64,000 bases of DNA from Crotalaria pallida (lineage: Eukaryota > Streptophyta > Magnoliopsida > Fabales > Fabaceae): contig CM075652.1 of assembly GCA_037953625.1 (NCBI GenBank), forward strand, positions 13,970,501 to 14,034,500, read 5' to 3'. Each line of letters starts with the position of its first letter. Position 1 is the stretch's first letter. A program made the translations under genes and the position numbers. Below, in pieces: positions 12,699-25,631 of this stretch. Below the pieces are notes generated by a model. The model was not told the origin of the DNA, ran no database searches, and saw only the letters and a program-made list of their open reading frames with translations.

Positions 12699-13053
12699 GC
12701 TATTGAGGTTGAGATGGACTCAAGGGTAGCAATCTTGCTAGTTAATAGTCATTGTGCAACTAATCATCATTGCTATCATGTGGTACGTGAAATTAGAAGT
12801 CTGTTGAATCGCCAACGGAGGGTCTCTATTACCCATATTTATCGTGAAGCAAATAGGGTAGAGATGGACTCTATTACCCATATTAGTTATAAAGCTATTG
12901 AGGTTGAGATGGACTCAAGGGTAGCAATCTTGCTAGTTAATAGTCATTGTGCAACTAATCATCATTGCTATCCTGTGGTACGTGAAATTAGAAGTCTGTT
13001 GAATCGTCAATGGAGGGTCTCTATTACCCATATTTATCGTGGAGCAAATAGGT
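12699..13053 (+). repeat. 195-bp-period tandem duplication inside LINE RNase H
   Basis: A block of about 160 bases starting GCTATTGAGGTTGAGATGG at 12699 recurs at 12894 with only a few substitutions. The offset of 195 is a multiple of three, so the frame stays open through both copies. Confidence 0.9.
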
Positions 13054-13235
13054 GTGCTGATTTTTTGACCAATATGGGTCATCTTTTAGTTAGTTTTGAT
13101 TGTAAGTTTATTTCTAATTGTCCTCATGATTTGTTTCCTCTGATTTGTGAGGATGCTTACGGAGTTGTTTTTACCCGTTTAATTTAGTTTTCTGGGCTTG
13201 AGCCCCGTTGATTATAAAATAAAAATAAAAATGTA
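12699..13235 (+). pseudogene. LINE RNase H domain remnant with internal duplication
   Basis: The 3' end of a plant L1 element. An open frame (12714-13187) encodes the RNase H-like C-terminal domain, recognisable from ITHIYREANR and CADFLTNMGH. A tail ...CCCCGTTGATTATAAAATAAAAATAAAAATG follows. The same gene tail occurs at 43630-44155 and serves as comparison. The upstream half of RNase H and all RT sequence are absent (5' truncation). Two copies of a block starting at 12699 and 12894 are present. Confidence 0.75.
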
Positions 13236-14059
13236 CTATCATATCCCTCATTAATATTTCTATTTGAGAGATACTCATACTACGCTCCCTTTTACTAGAC
13301 TTGTTTAAAATCAAACTGGACAACCTACCACTAAAAATTTTAATTACTTAAAATACTACTAGTACTTGCATTGAGTGGCCAATATTCCCCTATCTTTGAA
13401 TAGTAATATGTATGAACTATCATCATTTTGTTATCCCTATCTCATTCAAAAGACCTAAAAGAAGATTGGCCTCCTTTCACATGCATCTAAGAAATTATTA
13501 AAACGTATACAAGTGTGATACCTTTTTAAATTGGCAACCTCAGTATAATACCCAACGCGCATAGTTGTACAATTAATGCGGTTCTGAGTTCTGACCTTCA
13601 GAGTTCAGAATCGTTTTAATATTTAGTTTTATCCTTTGGAAATTGCTAATTGAATCAAGGATATGAATGAGATCACATCGACCAGAAAGGTACATTACAT
13701 TTTCAAGCATTCAACCCCTTTTCATGTGCGCTTCTTATTTGTTTATGGAGATGTTAACAAATGTTCTAGAAATATTTGACAAGTAATTAGTAAATATAAT
13801 GAAAATGTATTGAAAAATGTATTATTTGACATTCTCGAAAAATAAATAAATATTATCTTATGGTTATTTTTTATTTTAAATTATGTTAATAAATATCATT
13901 AAAATACTTTTAACAAAATCCTTTATTTAATTACATAAATATTAACTTTTTATTAAGCATTATTGTTGCTAAATTAGTGATAAAATCGTGGTCCTAAAAA
14001 AAAAAAAACCTAGCTGTTGTTTCTAATTTAGAGTGAAATCCGTAGCTCCTTGTGTAATA
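13236..14059. other. intergenic, nothing recognised
   Basis: AT-rich, with no convincing coding or repeat structure. Confidence 0.45.
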
Positions 14060-14519
14060 CTCTCCGTTTTTAAATAATTGTTATTTTAGTAAAATAAATT
14101 TGTTTTTAAATAATTATTATTTTAGAAATTCAATATAGTATTAATTATTATTTTTACAATTTTATCCTCATCTAATTAATAGGATAAATAATAAGTGGAA
14201 AAAAATTATTCAGTTACCATAAAAATATAAAGGATAAAAGTGAGAAAATAAGGATTAATTTATTAAGAAAATCACATTAAATATACATTTTAATTTAGAG
14301 ATTAATGGGTATGCACGGTGTAAAGTTTTTTACACCATCAATCCATCATTCACCATTCATTTGTATTACTTTTATCTAATAGTCAATGATCATACACCCA
14401 TCAATGGTGGATAATGCACTGATTGTATAAAAAATTTTTACATTGTTAGTGCACCATCTATTTTCTCTTTAATTTATGTATTATAACGTTAAATGTTAAT
14501 TAATATTTAACGGAAGCAG
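14060..14519. mobile_element. Stowaway-like MITE with inner foldback
   Basis: Begins CTCTCCGTTTTTAAATAATT and ends AACGGAAGCAG. The dinucleotide TA lies directly outside both ends (14058-14059 and 14520-14521), as expected for Tc1/mariner-type MITEs. Between about 14308 and 14458 a second element with loosely inverted ends (ATGCACGGTGTAAAG and its counterpart TAGTGCACCAT) appears nested. Confidence 0.5.
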
Positions 14520-14892
14520 TATATAAAACCTAAAGGTACTGTGTTGTTCAATGTTATTGGACCGCGTTGTACTATTAGCTTCCCAATTTTTTTTATTTTT
14601 TTTAAACCTTATCAATATGATTGGTAATCACACAAATAAGCATTTATTGTGTACAAATATCACACGTGTCACAATGTGATTAGTATGTTTAAAGATGACA
14701 TTAGTGCCTCCTAAAATAAAAGTGACACCAAAGCAAAACTCTTTCTTTTAGAAGCCCAAAGAGAGTGAACGCTCTGTTATAGCCCTAGGATGGTGAATGG
14801 GTGATTTGTCCATTTAAAATAGAATTAATGTCTATTGGTCTTTAATTTTTGTTGCTCACTAAAAAATACTATAAAAATATTCATTCTAATAT

Positions 14893-16850
14893 TGTTCTGA
14901 GGTGACCCCTCACGAGATCCCATTTTTTTCGAAAAAAATCCACGTGGCAGATGGATATGCAACCAATCCCACCTACCCTACAATCGGCCTTAGAAAGTAA
15001 TAGAGAAAGTGACCGATAGGCCTCGATCCGCTTGATTGGTCTTGTCAGGCCTCAAAGAAGAGGACCGGTCAAACCACCTCGGTCCGATCAATTGCTTTGC
15101 TTATAAAGAGGGAGACCATTCGCAGGTTTAGGACTTGATCGGTCCATCCACGCTTGGAGAAGAAGGATGATTGAAAGTCCTTGCCACAATCGGTCCTTCC
15201 CAGCATAAAAAATGAAGACCAATTGCGAGGCTACGCCCCGATCGGTCTTGCTCTGCCTCAGTCCAAACGGATCCCGCCACTTAACCTGTCCATTAATTAA
15301 TCACGTCACCTTTCTACCGCCTAACATCAGAGCCGTTCCTAACATTTTCGGGGCCCTAGGCAAAATTAGAAATAGGGGCCCTCTCTTATAAAATATTTAA
15401 TTACGTAAAATTAACTACATAAAACTTTTGCAACATAAATTACAACACGATAACATAATAACTTTATTTTTTTTTATAATTAAGAAATTTCATTAATAAC
15501 ATCAAGTTTAAGTAAGCATCATAGTAGATATTCTCCCCACCGTCGTCCCCACCCTATCATTTGCTTTAAACTTGATTGAAAAAGCAAATCAACTATTGAA
15601 TCATATCTATACAATGTACACTTCCAATTTTTAAACCATGTCAAACCACCCTTACATTATCATTAGCCCCCAATCATCTATATACCTATCGATAATACTT
15701 ATTACAAAATTAATAACCATGAACTATAATAACACTCAAAAAAGACATTTGGCTAATTCTAATTTTATTACTGGCTCTAATTTTATTATTGCACTTTATC
15801 ACACTCAAAAAAGATATTTGGCTAATTCTAATTTGACAAAACCCTACTACTAATTAAGTCAAATTGCTAAGATTGGTGATTGTAACACAGTAAAAGAGTA
15901 CAAGACTAAGAGTTAAAACATATAACCAAGCATGCTTAAGGAATTAGGGTTTGAGATTTCTTAATTCTTGCCTACGGTCGTGGTTGTTGTTTACTTGCTC
16001 CTTTGCTCGCCTCGGTCGCTGACTCGTTGTACCTCTACGGTTATACCGCCACCACCGTTGCTAGTCGCTACAGTTGCACCGTCGTCCTTGCCTCCTTGGT
16101 CACTTGAGTAAAGTTGCTTCTTCTCTTTGTTCTCACCTTGACTCCCTCTGTGCAGAGCGCTAGAGCCGTCCCTCTGTTTTCCCTTTGACCCTTTCTAATT
16201 CTAAATTTGACTTGTTTTTCAGAGTGTTTTGTGTGTGGCCGTGCGGGCTTGCCTTGTGGGTTGCGGCTTTGCTATCGAGGGAGTGAGGGACTGCTATATT
16301 TCTGTTTGACCGTTTTTTAATTAACTTTTTTTTTCCAAATATAGCCTATATGTATAAAAAATAAATAAATAAATAAATTGGGGCCCCAAATAATTGGGGG
16401 CCCTAGGCGGTTGCCCTTATTGTCCTGGCTTAAGGGATGGGTCTTCTAACATGAGTCTGCACACGTCAACTCTTGACGTGATCAGTAGTAGTTGTCCAAG
16501 ATCAAATGTCTCTCAGGTTCACCTATAAATACCCTGCATGAACATTGGCTTAAATACACTATTCATAAGCTCCTCTCCCGTTTTGCTTACTCACTGCTCT
16601 CTTTTCTCTTATATCCCTTCTCTCCCTTACCTCATATTCCCCTTTAATGTCATTGCATTATATGTTCCCCTCATTACGTATTTATATCTAACTTGAGCGT
16701 TGGAGAAGGTGCAAGAACCCCACTTGGAGGCGAATCAAGGTTGAGCCCCAATCCAGTTATCCAGTCAACATCCACGAAAGAGCACCACCCGTCAACATCC
16801 ATGTCACTCATAGTCAACCGATTAACACATATGTCCTTCCTAGGTGAACA
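14893..16850 (+). mobile_element. Ty3/gypsy-type LTR, interrupted by a hAT
   Basis: Starts TGTTCTGAGGTGACCCC. After removing the inner hAT, it continues through a TATA-like CCTATAAATACCC (16522-16534) and a CT-rich start region to the phrase CTTGAGCGTTGGAGAAGG (16692-16709), common in plant Tat/Athila-type LTRs. Clustered CGGTC/GATCGG motifs fill 14980-15280. No gag or pol follows, so it is a solo or truncated LTR. The right border is uncertain. Confidence 0.55.
15328..16444. mobile_element. non-autonomous hAT (CAGAGCC ends), 1.1 kb
   Basis: Begins CAGAGCCGTTCCTAACATTT with GGGGCCCTAGGC just inside, and ends with inverted GGGGGCCCTAGGCGG and a degraded ...AAGGGATGGGTCT. Flanking copies of CTAACAT (15321-15327 and 16446-16452) form a 7-8-bp TSD. 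The GC-rich interior (15960-16300) shows no transposase. A sister copy with a perfect TSD lies at 42446-43548. Confidence 0.75.
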
Positions 16851-17668
16851 AATATGATGATAATTATGTCATAGCACAACAATTTCCTTCAATTAAAAAT
16901 GTTTTTTTTTCTTATACATGTAAGTTTGTATCGGAAAAAAATTTAAGGAAATTGGAAATTGAATTGGCCTTTTTGCATATTAGAAAAAATGTTAAAAAAA
17001 ATTGTAAATTTGAAGTGGAAATTGACATATATTTTAAATTCAAGTACATTAATTACATTAATTTTTTATGCAAACTCTATATGAATTTCTTCATATATGC
17101 CCTACTAAAACACACACTAGAAAAACCTTAATTACAATTTCATTTTCCCCCAAAAATATCGTGAGATAGATAATTCATAATCTTGCACATAATGATCACC
17201 TCATGTTTAGCTTCCTTTGTTGGCAGGTCTGGGTAAGTTTTTCTTTGTCATGCTCTGTCTTAAATTTTCTTGTGAAAACTCTTTCATACTGTTTCGGACT
17301 TGTCACTAGGCTAAGAACACCTATCCTACGAAAAGACATTAGCTGACCTATTGCGACCTGAGGAAAGACCTTGACGAAGTAGTTTGAACTCGGATCACTC
17401 TCAACCGAAGAACATTAACTCGGATAGACTATAGAAGAGCTCGGATATAGTCCTTACAGAAAATGGAGACCTATTCGCTCAATTCAATCTTCAATATATA
17501 AGAAAACTTTATAAGCGGTATCTTCAATAAAAAAAGAATCTTATATTTTTATGTATTTTATTAGTTCTCACTACCGAAAATTTACAAGTCCTTCATTAGG
17601 CATCACCTCTGTGGTGCGGTACATTTGCATATTCACCCTCCAAACCTAGCTAAAACAATAATATATCA
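16851..17668. other. degraded repeat sequence, no gene recognised
   Basis: Includes short stretches that look like old LTR material (17290-17480, GAACTCGGAT/AGCTCGGATA motifs). No reading frame resembles a known protein. Confidence 0.35.
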
Positions 17669-18470
17669 TACTGGTCCCTAATTTGTGGGTATCAATCAAT
17701 TTAGTTATTAGTCACATAGGTCCCCGAAAGATACTTGTGAAATCAGTGAGGTTCTTGAAAGATTTGTGGAATCTCTTAAATTCCCAAAAGAACAATTTGG
17801 CGTCACGTTATTAGTCCCTCCTATCCAATCTCGTCAAGAGGGACATGACAGAATCCTATGTGGCACGTTAAATGTTTTGTTGGCCCCAATGCCACGTTGG
17901 AATGTTAAGAAGTTGCCACGTTTGGGCCAACAAAGCATTTAACGTGTCACATAGGATTTTGTTAGGTCGTCCCTCATGAGGGAACTAACGTGATGTCAAA
18001 TTGATCTTTGGGGGTTTAAGAGATTCCACGAATCTTTCAAAGACCTAACTGATTCCAAAATGATCTTTGGGGTGTTTAAGAGATTCCACAAATCTTTCAG
18101 GGACCTAACTAATTCCATATTTATCTTTCGGAGATCTATGTGAATATTAACTCTAGTTTTTGAGATTTTCGAAATTTCAAATTGGTCCCTAAGATAGGAC
18201 AATATGAGTCACATTAATCCTTGACGTTAATGGTTGTCTATGGTCCTTAACGTAGACTAACAAAATTGTCAAAATGAAGTCGTTTTGGCCCCAAAAAAAA
18301 AAGATTGTTGACCATCAGTCAAATTAGTCCTTGATATTGTGACCACCTCTGATTTTATGGATATGTAATGGCAGGGATTAACTTAACTCATATTTTACTA
18401 TCTCAAGGACTAATTTAGAATTTCGATAATTTCAAGAACTAATTTGTTCGATATCCACAAAATTAAGCAC
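17669..18470. mobile_element. foldback MITE hosting a second MITE
   Basis: Outer left arm (CTAATTTGTGGGTATC) is inverted at the right end (GATATCCACAAAATTAAG). The inner element splits its left half. The right half also contains a diverged 'ggtccctaagatagg...caaggactaatttag' inverted pair. Confidence 0.5.
17712..18143. mobile_element. nested foldback MITE, arms ~70+ bp
   Basis: The left end TCACATAGGTCCCCGAAAGA is the inverse of the right end TCTTTCGGAGATCTATGTGA. The arms remain alignable to AGATTTGTGGAATCTCTTAAA. A GCATTTAACGTG / CACGTTAAATG inverted pair marks the centre. One arm segment near 17996-18110 is itself duplicated in tandem. Confidence 0.75.
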
Positions 18471-19457
18471 TTATATATGACTATTTACTCTTAGCTAAAA
18501 TATAAATAAAGAAAGTGGCAATACCACGCAATTTCTTCAAATAAAGATAATAATTAGGTCAGTATATAAAGTGTTTTGGTGTCGTTTTAATTTGATTAAG
18601 AAGAAAGCTAAGCAAGAAGGAAAGACCGAGAAAAGGCCAAGTTTGTACTATATAATCCATATATTAGTTTATATTTGTAAAATCTTCAGGATGAAGTATT
18701 GTACCATAATAGACTTTGGGATCTTGATATCCTCAATATGTAACTTAGTAAATATACACGAAATATATAAAGTGCAAGTAATTGGATTCAATTCTTAACG
18801 GTTGAATAATTTCTCATCCATTTTCTTTTCAAAACTTTATTTATAAAAAAAAAAGGAAAGAGAAAAAAAACTCTTGCCATCTTGATGTATGTATATTCAA
18901 TAGGCTTTGTGCGAAATATCATAGCAAAACAAATGTTTAACCATATATTTTGAAAGACAATTTAGTATACTCCATCTGCATTGAAAGGTCAAAATCATTT
19001 TATTGTTGCTGTATATACCTAAAGAAAGGGGGCCGATGGTGATGGATAGTTGAAGTAGAAATTGGAAAAGGGAGATACACTATCACATGGGAAAAGTTGA
19101 AGCATCACGAGGTACCTTACTTTTGGGCATGGACCAACTTATAAGCAAGCCAAGTCATCTCCTACTCCTCGTTCCCTTACTAAATTCCCAAGAAGCTTTA
19201 CTCAATTATAGTGGTGAATGATTGACACGTGATGATGTTTCTATCTAAACGCACCAAATATCATTGCTTCTACTCGTATATAAATTATTTCATTGCTTCA
19301 GGCGATTTCTACTTATTAATGTGACAAAATTATTTTTTTATTGACCAAATATAATGTTCAATTACATTTTGTAAAATGTACTGATATATATATTTTTTTT
19401 TAAAAAGGAAAATGTTATTTGTATCACCAAATTCTTACATCTTTCGTTACAAATGAA

Positions 19458-19488
<31 letters not shown>

Positions 19489-21067
19489 GATAGGTTACTA
19501 TGTCATATAAATCTATTTTATTAAATTTATTTATAATTATGAACTTATAATTGATAGTTGTGAATTTATAACTGATAATTATGAATTTAATTGAAAGTTG
19601 TGAGAGTGTAGCTGAAAGTTTATAATTGTATATAGTTATCATATTGAAATAGAGTAATTTAATTTGGCAAAATTACTTGTAGTACAACTAGTTGATGTTA
19701 AATGACTTAAATTATATATTTTGAGTAAGGATATATAATCATAATTTGAAAAAAAAGGCAAAATTGAAACATAATTTATTGAACATTCTTTTATTTTTTT
19801 TGAGAAACTACTTCCTATAATTTTTTGAAAACTAACTTTCAAATGTTATAAGCTAATTTTTTAAAAGTTATAAGTTTCTTTTTATATATTTTTTTCATTA
19901 AATAATTCCAATAGTTTATTGAATGAAAATATATAATTAGCTAAAAATTATCAAATAAATTATGAACTTGCCTTACCAAATACGGAGAAATCCTCAGTTG
20001 AAAACCAAGCTGTTGTGAATGAATGCACATATAATAGTGCCCATAAAAAATGGATTTCACAAATTGAGAACGTCACAAAAAGATATACATTGAGAAAAAG
20101 AGAATTCCGAAGCTAGCCAAAACTGTAATCTTAATCGCATTCCATGGAGTGTCCAAAAGGGTCCCAAGATGGTGTGATCATTAAACAACGGACAGACCAT
20201 GTTATATATAGAGCTAGAGTGGAATATTATTATTGAATTAATAATATAGAGAATGAAGTTTTGATTCCATTTTGTTCCTTTGTCATATGAGAAAAAAGCA
20301 TTGATACACATGTAACCATTCGCCACTAACATGTTTTTTTTTTAATTTTATTTTATTTTATTTTTTTGCTTGTTTGGTGGGGTAACACATTGAATTGGAA
20401 GTCTAATACTTGGTTATCCATCACTTTCATTAGAGAATACCAATAATTGAACGATATTTCTCTTTCCTAATATTTTAAGAAGAGGAAGTTGATAATTTGA
20501 AGGGAAAAAAGTGGCTAAACGGAAGACTGTGGTCCCTACTATTGGATGACTTGCACACAGCATACGCATAACTTTTGAATTCAGTAACAAGTTAAGTCTT
20601 TTTTTTTTTTAATGTAAAAAAGCATGAGTATTAATGGATTTCTCAATAGTAGCTGTCACGTGTACTACGAATTATTGACAAATATTAAGCTTGCTTTCTC
20701 TTTAATGTGACTGAAAAATATAATAATAATGTAGCTATAAGCTGGAAAAAAATCCGACCTAACTAGGATTAGATTCTTATAAACCTAATATATAAACACA
20801 TTTAGATTCTTGTAATATAATCTGAATAGATTCAAAGATTTTTTTAGTTCAAATAAAAAAACCAAAATTCATCAGATTTCAGGTTAATTCATTAATACTA
20901 CTTGAAAGAAAATTCGATATAATTAAAAAAGTGACCCATTAAAAAAAATTTGGTAAAATACTTTTGCCCGAGTTTTATCCGAATTTTTTAACCTTGTCCA
21001 ATTATGATCTGAACCCAATATAAGCGGACTCGTATCCGATCTAATAGCCTGAATTGCCACCTTTATA
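18471..21067. other. intergenic, no gene recognised
   Basis: AT-rich throughout. Contains an (AT)n run at about 19464-19489 and a long T/A tract at 20334-20365. The stretch 20057-20332 is open on the minus strand but resembles no family I know. No TIR, LTR or RNA gene was recognised. Confidence 0.45.
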
Positions 21068-21144
21068 CTTCCTTCGGTCCATATTATAAGCACCTTTTTT
21101 TTTTATGAGAGAGAAAGAGTGCTTATAATATTAACCAGAGCGAG
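21068..21144. mobile_element. short Stowaway-type MITE, 77 bp
   Basis: Starts CTTCCTTCGGTCCATATTAT and ends inversely ATAATATTAACCAGAGCGAG, with TA directly outside both ends. AAGCAC/GTGCTT continue the stem. It is probably a deletion derivative. Confidence 0.65.
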
Positions 21145-21639
21145 TATAACAAAGTATATGAAAAGAATTTATCTTAAATAGAAAACCTTTGAGAAGAATG
21201 ATTTGTTCAATCCAAAAAGTCAATATGACATGAGCTGACAGACCATCGCGGTCTAAAACTCAGTGTCACATGCACCCATCTCATAAGATTAATAATATGT
21301 TTGGCTCAAATATAAAATCATTTCCTCTTCTTTCTCTTTTTCCTCTTTTTTAATACTAGTTTATGATCTTACATATGACAAAACTGCTCTTCTAGTGTCT
21401 TAAATTATTGTTTTATTTTAAAGACGTCATTTAAGTTTTTTATATTTAAAAGTCGTCCTTTAAATTATTTTGTTAGCACGATTGGTTTTTTTTATCAATT
21501 TGTCGTTAATTTCTTTCTCCTAATCTTCTTTTTTGGCTGATTTTTTGGGTTTCAAAATTGAGTTTTCAATTTAGGACTATTAGAAGAGAAATTAAACATG
21601 TATGCAAGTATAGAAAGATGATTAAAACATTTTTATATA
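21145..21639. other. intergenic, nothing recognised
   Basis: AT-rich sequence between a MITE and an LTR, with no supported feature. Confidence 0.4.
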
Positions 21640-23360
21640 GAATGCAGTGGATGTGTTAACTGGAAGTTGAAATTGACAAAAGGACAAGAGTGTCGGATAC
21701 ATAAGTGATGGCGACGGAAGTGTACTTAAACGAATTATTTAAAAGTGACTTCGAAGGACATGAACGTGTACTCTCGACAAGGGGTCGAATTCAATAAGGC
21801 AGGAAAGTGTCGGCAACATAGGTGATGTCGAAGGAGGTGTACTTAAGTCTAACGACTTAAAAGTGACTTCGAAGGATGTGTATGTGTGTCGACAGAAAAA
21901 AGGAAAGACGGAAGGAGAGACTCGTGTCGAAGGGATAGTGGCGTGAGAAAAGAGGAAGTCAGAACAGTCATGTCAGCATTGGGAACGAAAGAGCAATTAC
22001 ATCAACATTTAATGCTTTCTATGGCTATAAATACTCCACTTCAGAGATTTTCGAAGCCATGAGAGAATATGAAAAAAGCAATGGCCCAGTTTCATGAATT
22101 CTGGAAAGAAGATAAAGTTTTCAAAACCCAAATAGTCTGAGATCATGAAGGACCGAACATGTGAGATTAAGGGATTCGGGAGTTGAAGACAAAATGGGAA
22201 AACCTTTACTCCGAATACCCTCCTTGTCCCCATGAATGGTGAAAGACCGAACATGGGAGATTACATAGGGATCACCTCTTGTGTTTCAAGCTGGTGTAAA
22301 AAGCCTGAATTGGAGGGTACACTTAGTTTGATACATAAGCCTCGGTGGAACCTAGTAATTTTCTATGGCCCAAAGTTTGTACCTTCTCGAGGTTGGATTT
22401 TGGGTGTCTTTCCATTTAATGAGGGAAAGGAAAAGCCCTCTAATGGGGTTTTACCAAGAGAGATCAGCGACAGGTCCTTTGGTTAGTCAGTGGTGAAACA
22501 CCGTCAGAATCAGAGAACATGTCACCGATATCGATAGAACCAATTAGAGGCCGACAATAGGTCGAAGGTCTATATCGACAGGCGACCTATTGGCGAAAGG
22601 GGCTTGATGTCAACGGGCATCCCAGAACCAAAAGGCAGCAGGGGCACGACAATCTGAAAGCTGCAGACAACAAAGAGACTTAGACAAGGGTTTAAGTTGC
22701 TTTATTTCAGTGAGAGAAAGATGCTCGCCGAAGAGGTCCCAGTGAAGAGATGTCGTTAGAAGGTTCGACAAAATATCCTTAAAGCCCAAAGCCACGACGT
22801 GGGCAGTTACATCGTGGGGGGTTACGTAGTGGGTAGTTTATTTAGAACGTGGTTGTTACGGTTGTGCAAAACGTGCCGAATAAAGTAGGCTTAGTTAACA
22901 GATTCCTTAGGCTATAAATAGGAAGTCTTTTGTTTGTAATCCAGGTTGGCACATTGGCAATCATCCTACACATCTCACCAGAGCAGATTGACGGAGAAAA
23001 CGCCTTTGTAAAAACCTCACCCTTTTCAATTCAATGCAAACCCTTTACATTCCAATTTACAATTCAACGCAAAACTTTACACTCCAGTACTTTACTTTAC
23101 TGCACTTTACTTTCCAGCGACTTTAAATTCCACATTTTGTTTTTGCAACTTTAAATCGCTTTCCATTTACATTTCCCGCGCCGTGTTCTTGGCGTCGGTT
23201 TTACATTTTCGTCAATTTTAATGCTTTCACGCATGTTTATTTTTCAACCCAAAGAAAAAACAACAAAAAAATACAGTCAAGTTCTTTCACAAGATTACCA
23301 CATAACCTGTCGTTACGCATACCCCACGCAGTTTTTCAGTTCGACAGGCGTCGAACGAAA
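21640..23360 (+). mobile_element. gypsy (Ogre/Tat-type) LTR-like block
   Basis: Long LTR-like sequence with two separate TATA/leader signals, GGCTATAAATACTCC (22023) and GGCTATAAATAGGAAG (22910). Each is followed by typical LTR R/U5-style sequence. The 3' part is the CTTTACATTCC-rich stretch with TTTCCCGCGCCGTG that I associate with legume Ogre-like LTRs. No gag or pol follows. Borders are approximate. Confidence 0.5.
21689..21895 (+). repeat. 117-bp-period tandem repeat in the LTR
   Basis: AGTGTCGG...ACATAAGTGATGGCGACGGA at 21689 recurs at 21806, diverged, as AGTGTCGGCAACATAGGTGA. Both copies contain AAAAGTGACTTCGAAGGA. Confidence 0.75.
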
Positions 23361-23992
23361 ACCTCCCAAACAGGATGTTAATGATTTGGTGATGGCGTGG
23401 CAGGGAAAAAAGAAGAAAATAAAAAGAGGAAAGAAAAAAAGAAGAAGATAGTAGTGCTGAATATGAAGAAAAATAAAGGTGGATTGATGCGGTGATGAGA
23501 GGGAATAAAAAGAAAGAATGACAAATTAGAAGAAGGGAAAAAAAACAGAACCTTGAAGAAGGATAAAAGTGGTAGTTTGGCTGAAAATATCTTCGGAGGA
23601 GATGAAATATTAGATTGGAACAGAGAAAAAAATAGCATTTTAATGGATTTAATGAAAAAATAGATGGAGGGACCAACGATGCTAATGAAATAGATTTAAG
23701 GGACGCTTTCGAATAAAAAACTTGATGAACTACTTTAAAACAAATAAATAATTTAAGGGGTCAAATAAACAATTTTGCCTTTAAATATTAAAATATTATT
23801 TTTTAAGCCTCGACGGTTAGTTTTAAATCCCACTGCCTCAACTTTTTTTTCCCTCTCTAAATCTTCTCCAACCCTTGCTTCACAGCTTATTCAAAACATA
23901 GTTCCTTACTTCCTCCCCTCCATACCTATTCTTATCCTTTTACTCATTACCCAATATGTTTGGTTCATAATTTTGGATTATTATTCTTAATA
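23361..23992. other. purine-rich intergenic segment
   Basis: 23395-23660 is strongly G/A-rich on the plus strand, which keeps minus-strand frames open with low-complexity Phe/Ser/Leu translations. No protein family was recognised. Confidence 0.45.
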
Positions 23993-24551
23993 ATAGTGAC
24001 TGAAATATTCGGTCACTAACATGACAAATGCGTCACAAATAGTGACTGAAAAACGTAACAGCGAAATGTAGAAATCCGTCACCATTAGTGACTGCAAACA
24101 ACAGTCACCAAACTTACAATTTCGTCACTATTAGTGACTGTTAGTAATTAGTGACGGATAATATCCGTCACTAAATTGATGACGTTTTAATTTTGTAACC
24201 GCTTTAGTGACTGTTAATATTTAGTGACGGATTTTTCAGTCACTAACGTCAAATTTTCCGTCACTAAATTGGTCCCACTTTTTATATGTAACTATTTTAG
24301 CGACGGAATAAAATTTTTTGTGACTGTGAAATTCGTTCACAAATTAGCGACTGAATAAAATTTTTTGTGACATCAAATTTCCGTCACAAATTAGTGACGG
24401 AATAAAGTTTCCGTCACTAATTTCTTTGGGACCCCACTTTTAGCGACGGGACCTATTCCGTCACTATTTCGGTCACTAACAATGTTAGTGACCAAAAAAT
24501 GCAATTTAGTGACCGAAATTTGCGGTCACTAAAAATGAAATTTTTAGTAGT
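23993..24551. mobile_element. CACTA-type subterminal repeat array (TAGTGACGGA)
   Basis: More than fifteen direct and inverted copies of TAGTGACGGA / TCCGTCACTA and the variant TTAGTGACCGAA lie in 550 bp, ending ATTTTTAGTAGT. The complement ACTACTAAAAAT is a slightly degraded CACTACTAAAAA terminus. Subterminal arrays of this kind are typical of En/Spm (CACTA) transposons. Only one end is visible and no transposase is adjacent. Confidence 0.75.
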
Positions 24552-25626
24552 ATAATATTATTGAGAATATAAAAAGTGTTAAATAAATAAGGTTGTTTGT
24601 GGAAAAAAGTAATTAATGGTCATTGAAAATTGGTTTGAGACTTTATAAATAGGGACAAAATAAATGTGTCAAGAGGATTTTATATTTAGGGACGGAGGTA
24701 GTATATATTTTGCAAGATATATATCTCAACGTCTTAACATAATGAATCCTATATCTTCACAATATCTAGCATATCCCAGTAAAGAATAAGCTCCAAGGAA
24801 TTCTAATGACAACATAAGAGCTACAAAAGGCTATAAATATTAGGGTATTCGGTATCTTCAATTAACATCTTCTCTAAGAACTATGCCAATCTTTATTCCT
24901 TTTTCTATTAGGGCTTCGTAAGACTACTTGTGACCCTGTAAATAATTCGATTATTTTTATCTATTAAGGATATGAAATTATTAGAAGTGAAATTTTTTTT
25001 ATAACATTCTGAAAATTTAGTTGCGCTTAAGGAACAAAGGTTTTTTATTTTTTTTATTTTTTTTTATGTGCACCAAGGGTATCCTCTAGCTGATAGCCTT
25101 ATTCCTTCTGAGGCGTAGAGATCACTTAAGTGGGTTTTGCCTCTACCAACAAAGTCTTTTCCATATCCACAGCCTAGCACTGTTGGCAGATAGCTGGTTC
25201 CTTAACCATGATGTTAGGGAACTAACAAAGCTTTTATCATTTTAAAAAGTTTGATAGGATATCATTTAGTCAATTTTATTCAAATATATCAATTTTATCA
25301 TTAAAAAATACACTTGATTCCAAAAAAAAAGCAAAATAGTGTATTATTATTTTAAAAATTGAACCATAACCTAAATAAAATTATATATCTTACAAAATAC
25401 CACTGATAATTTAATAAGTATCACATATCATTATCAATAAAAATAATATAATCATTACTTATATCAAACCCCTCAAACTGTTAAACTACTAACGTCAATG
25501 GACTTTTCTTTAAATCTAAGATATGTATCATATAAAGTGACAATAGATTTATATTGAGCATATCTTCGCGGATCACACGTTAAAATTTATATTTATATGT
25601 ATTTAAATAGTATAATTTTAGTTAAC
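24552..25626. other. intergenic with a MITE end
   Basis: GGGACGGAGGTAGTATA at 24692-24708 is a Stowaway-type right terminus whose left partner was not found. The remainder is AT-rich with no recognised gene. Confidence 0.4.
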
Positions 25627-25631
25627 CTAGC

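Noticed and set aside
12714..13187. A 157-codon plus-strand frame as a host gene
   Set aside because: It is the RNase H end of a LINE with an internal duplication; the poly-A tail and the copy at 43.6 kb show this.
23287..23676. Minus-strand 129-codon Phe/Ser-rich frame as a membrane protein
   Set aside because: It arises from a purine-rich tract on the plus strand. Hydrophobicity is a composition effect, and no family is matched.
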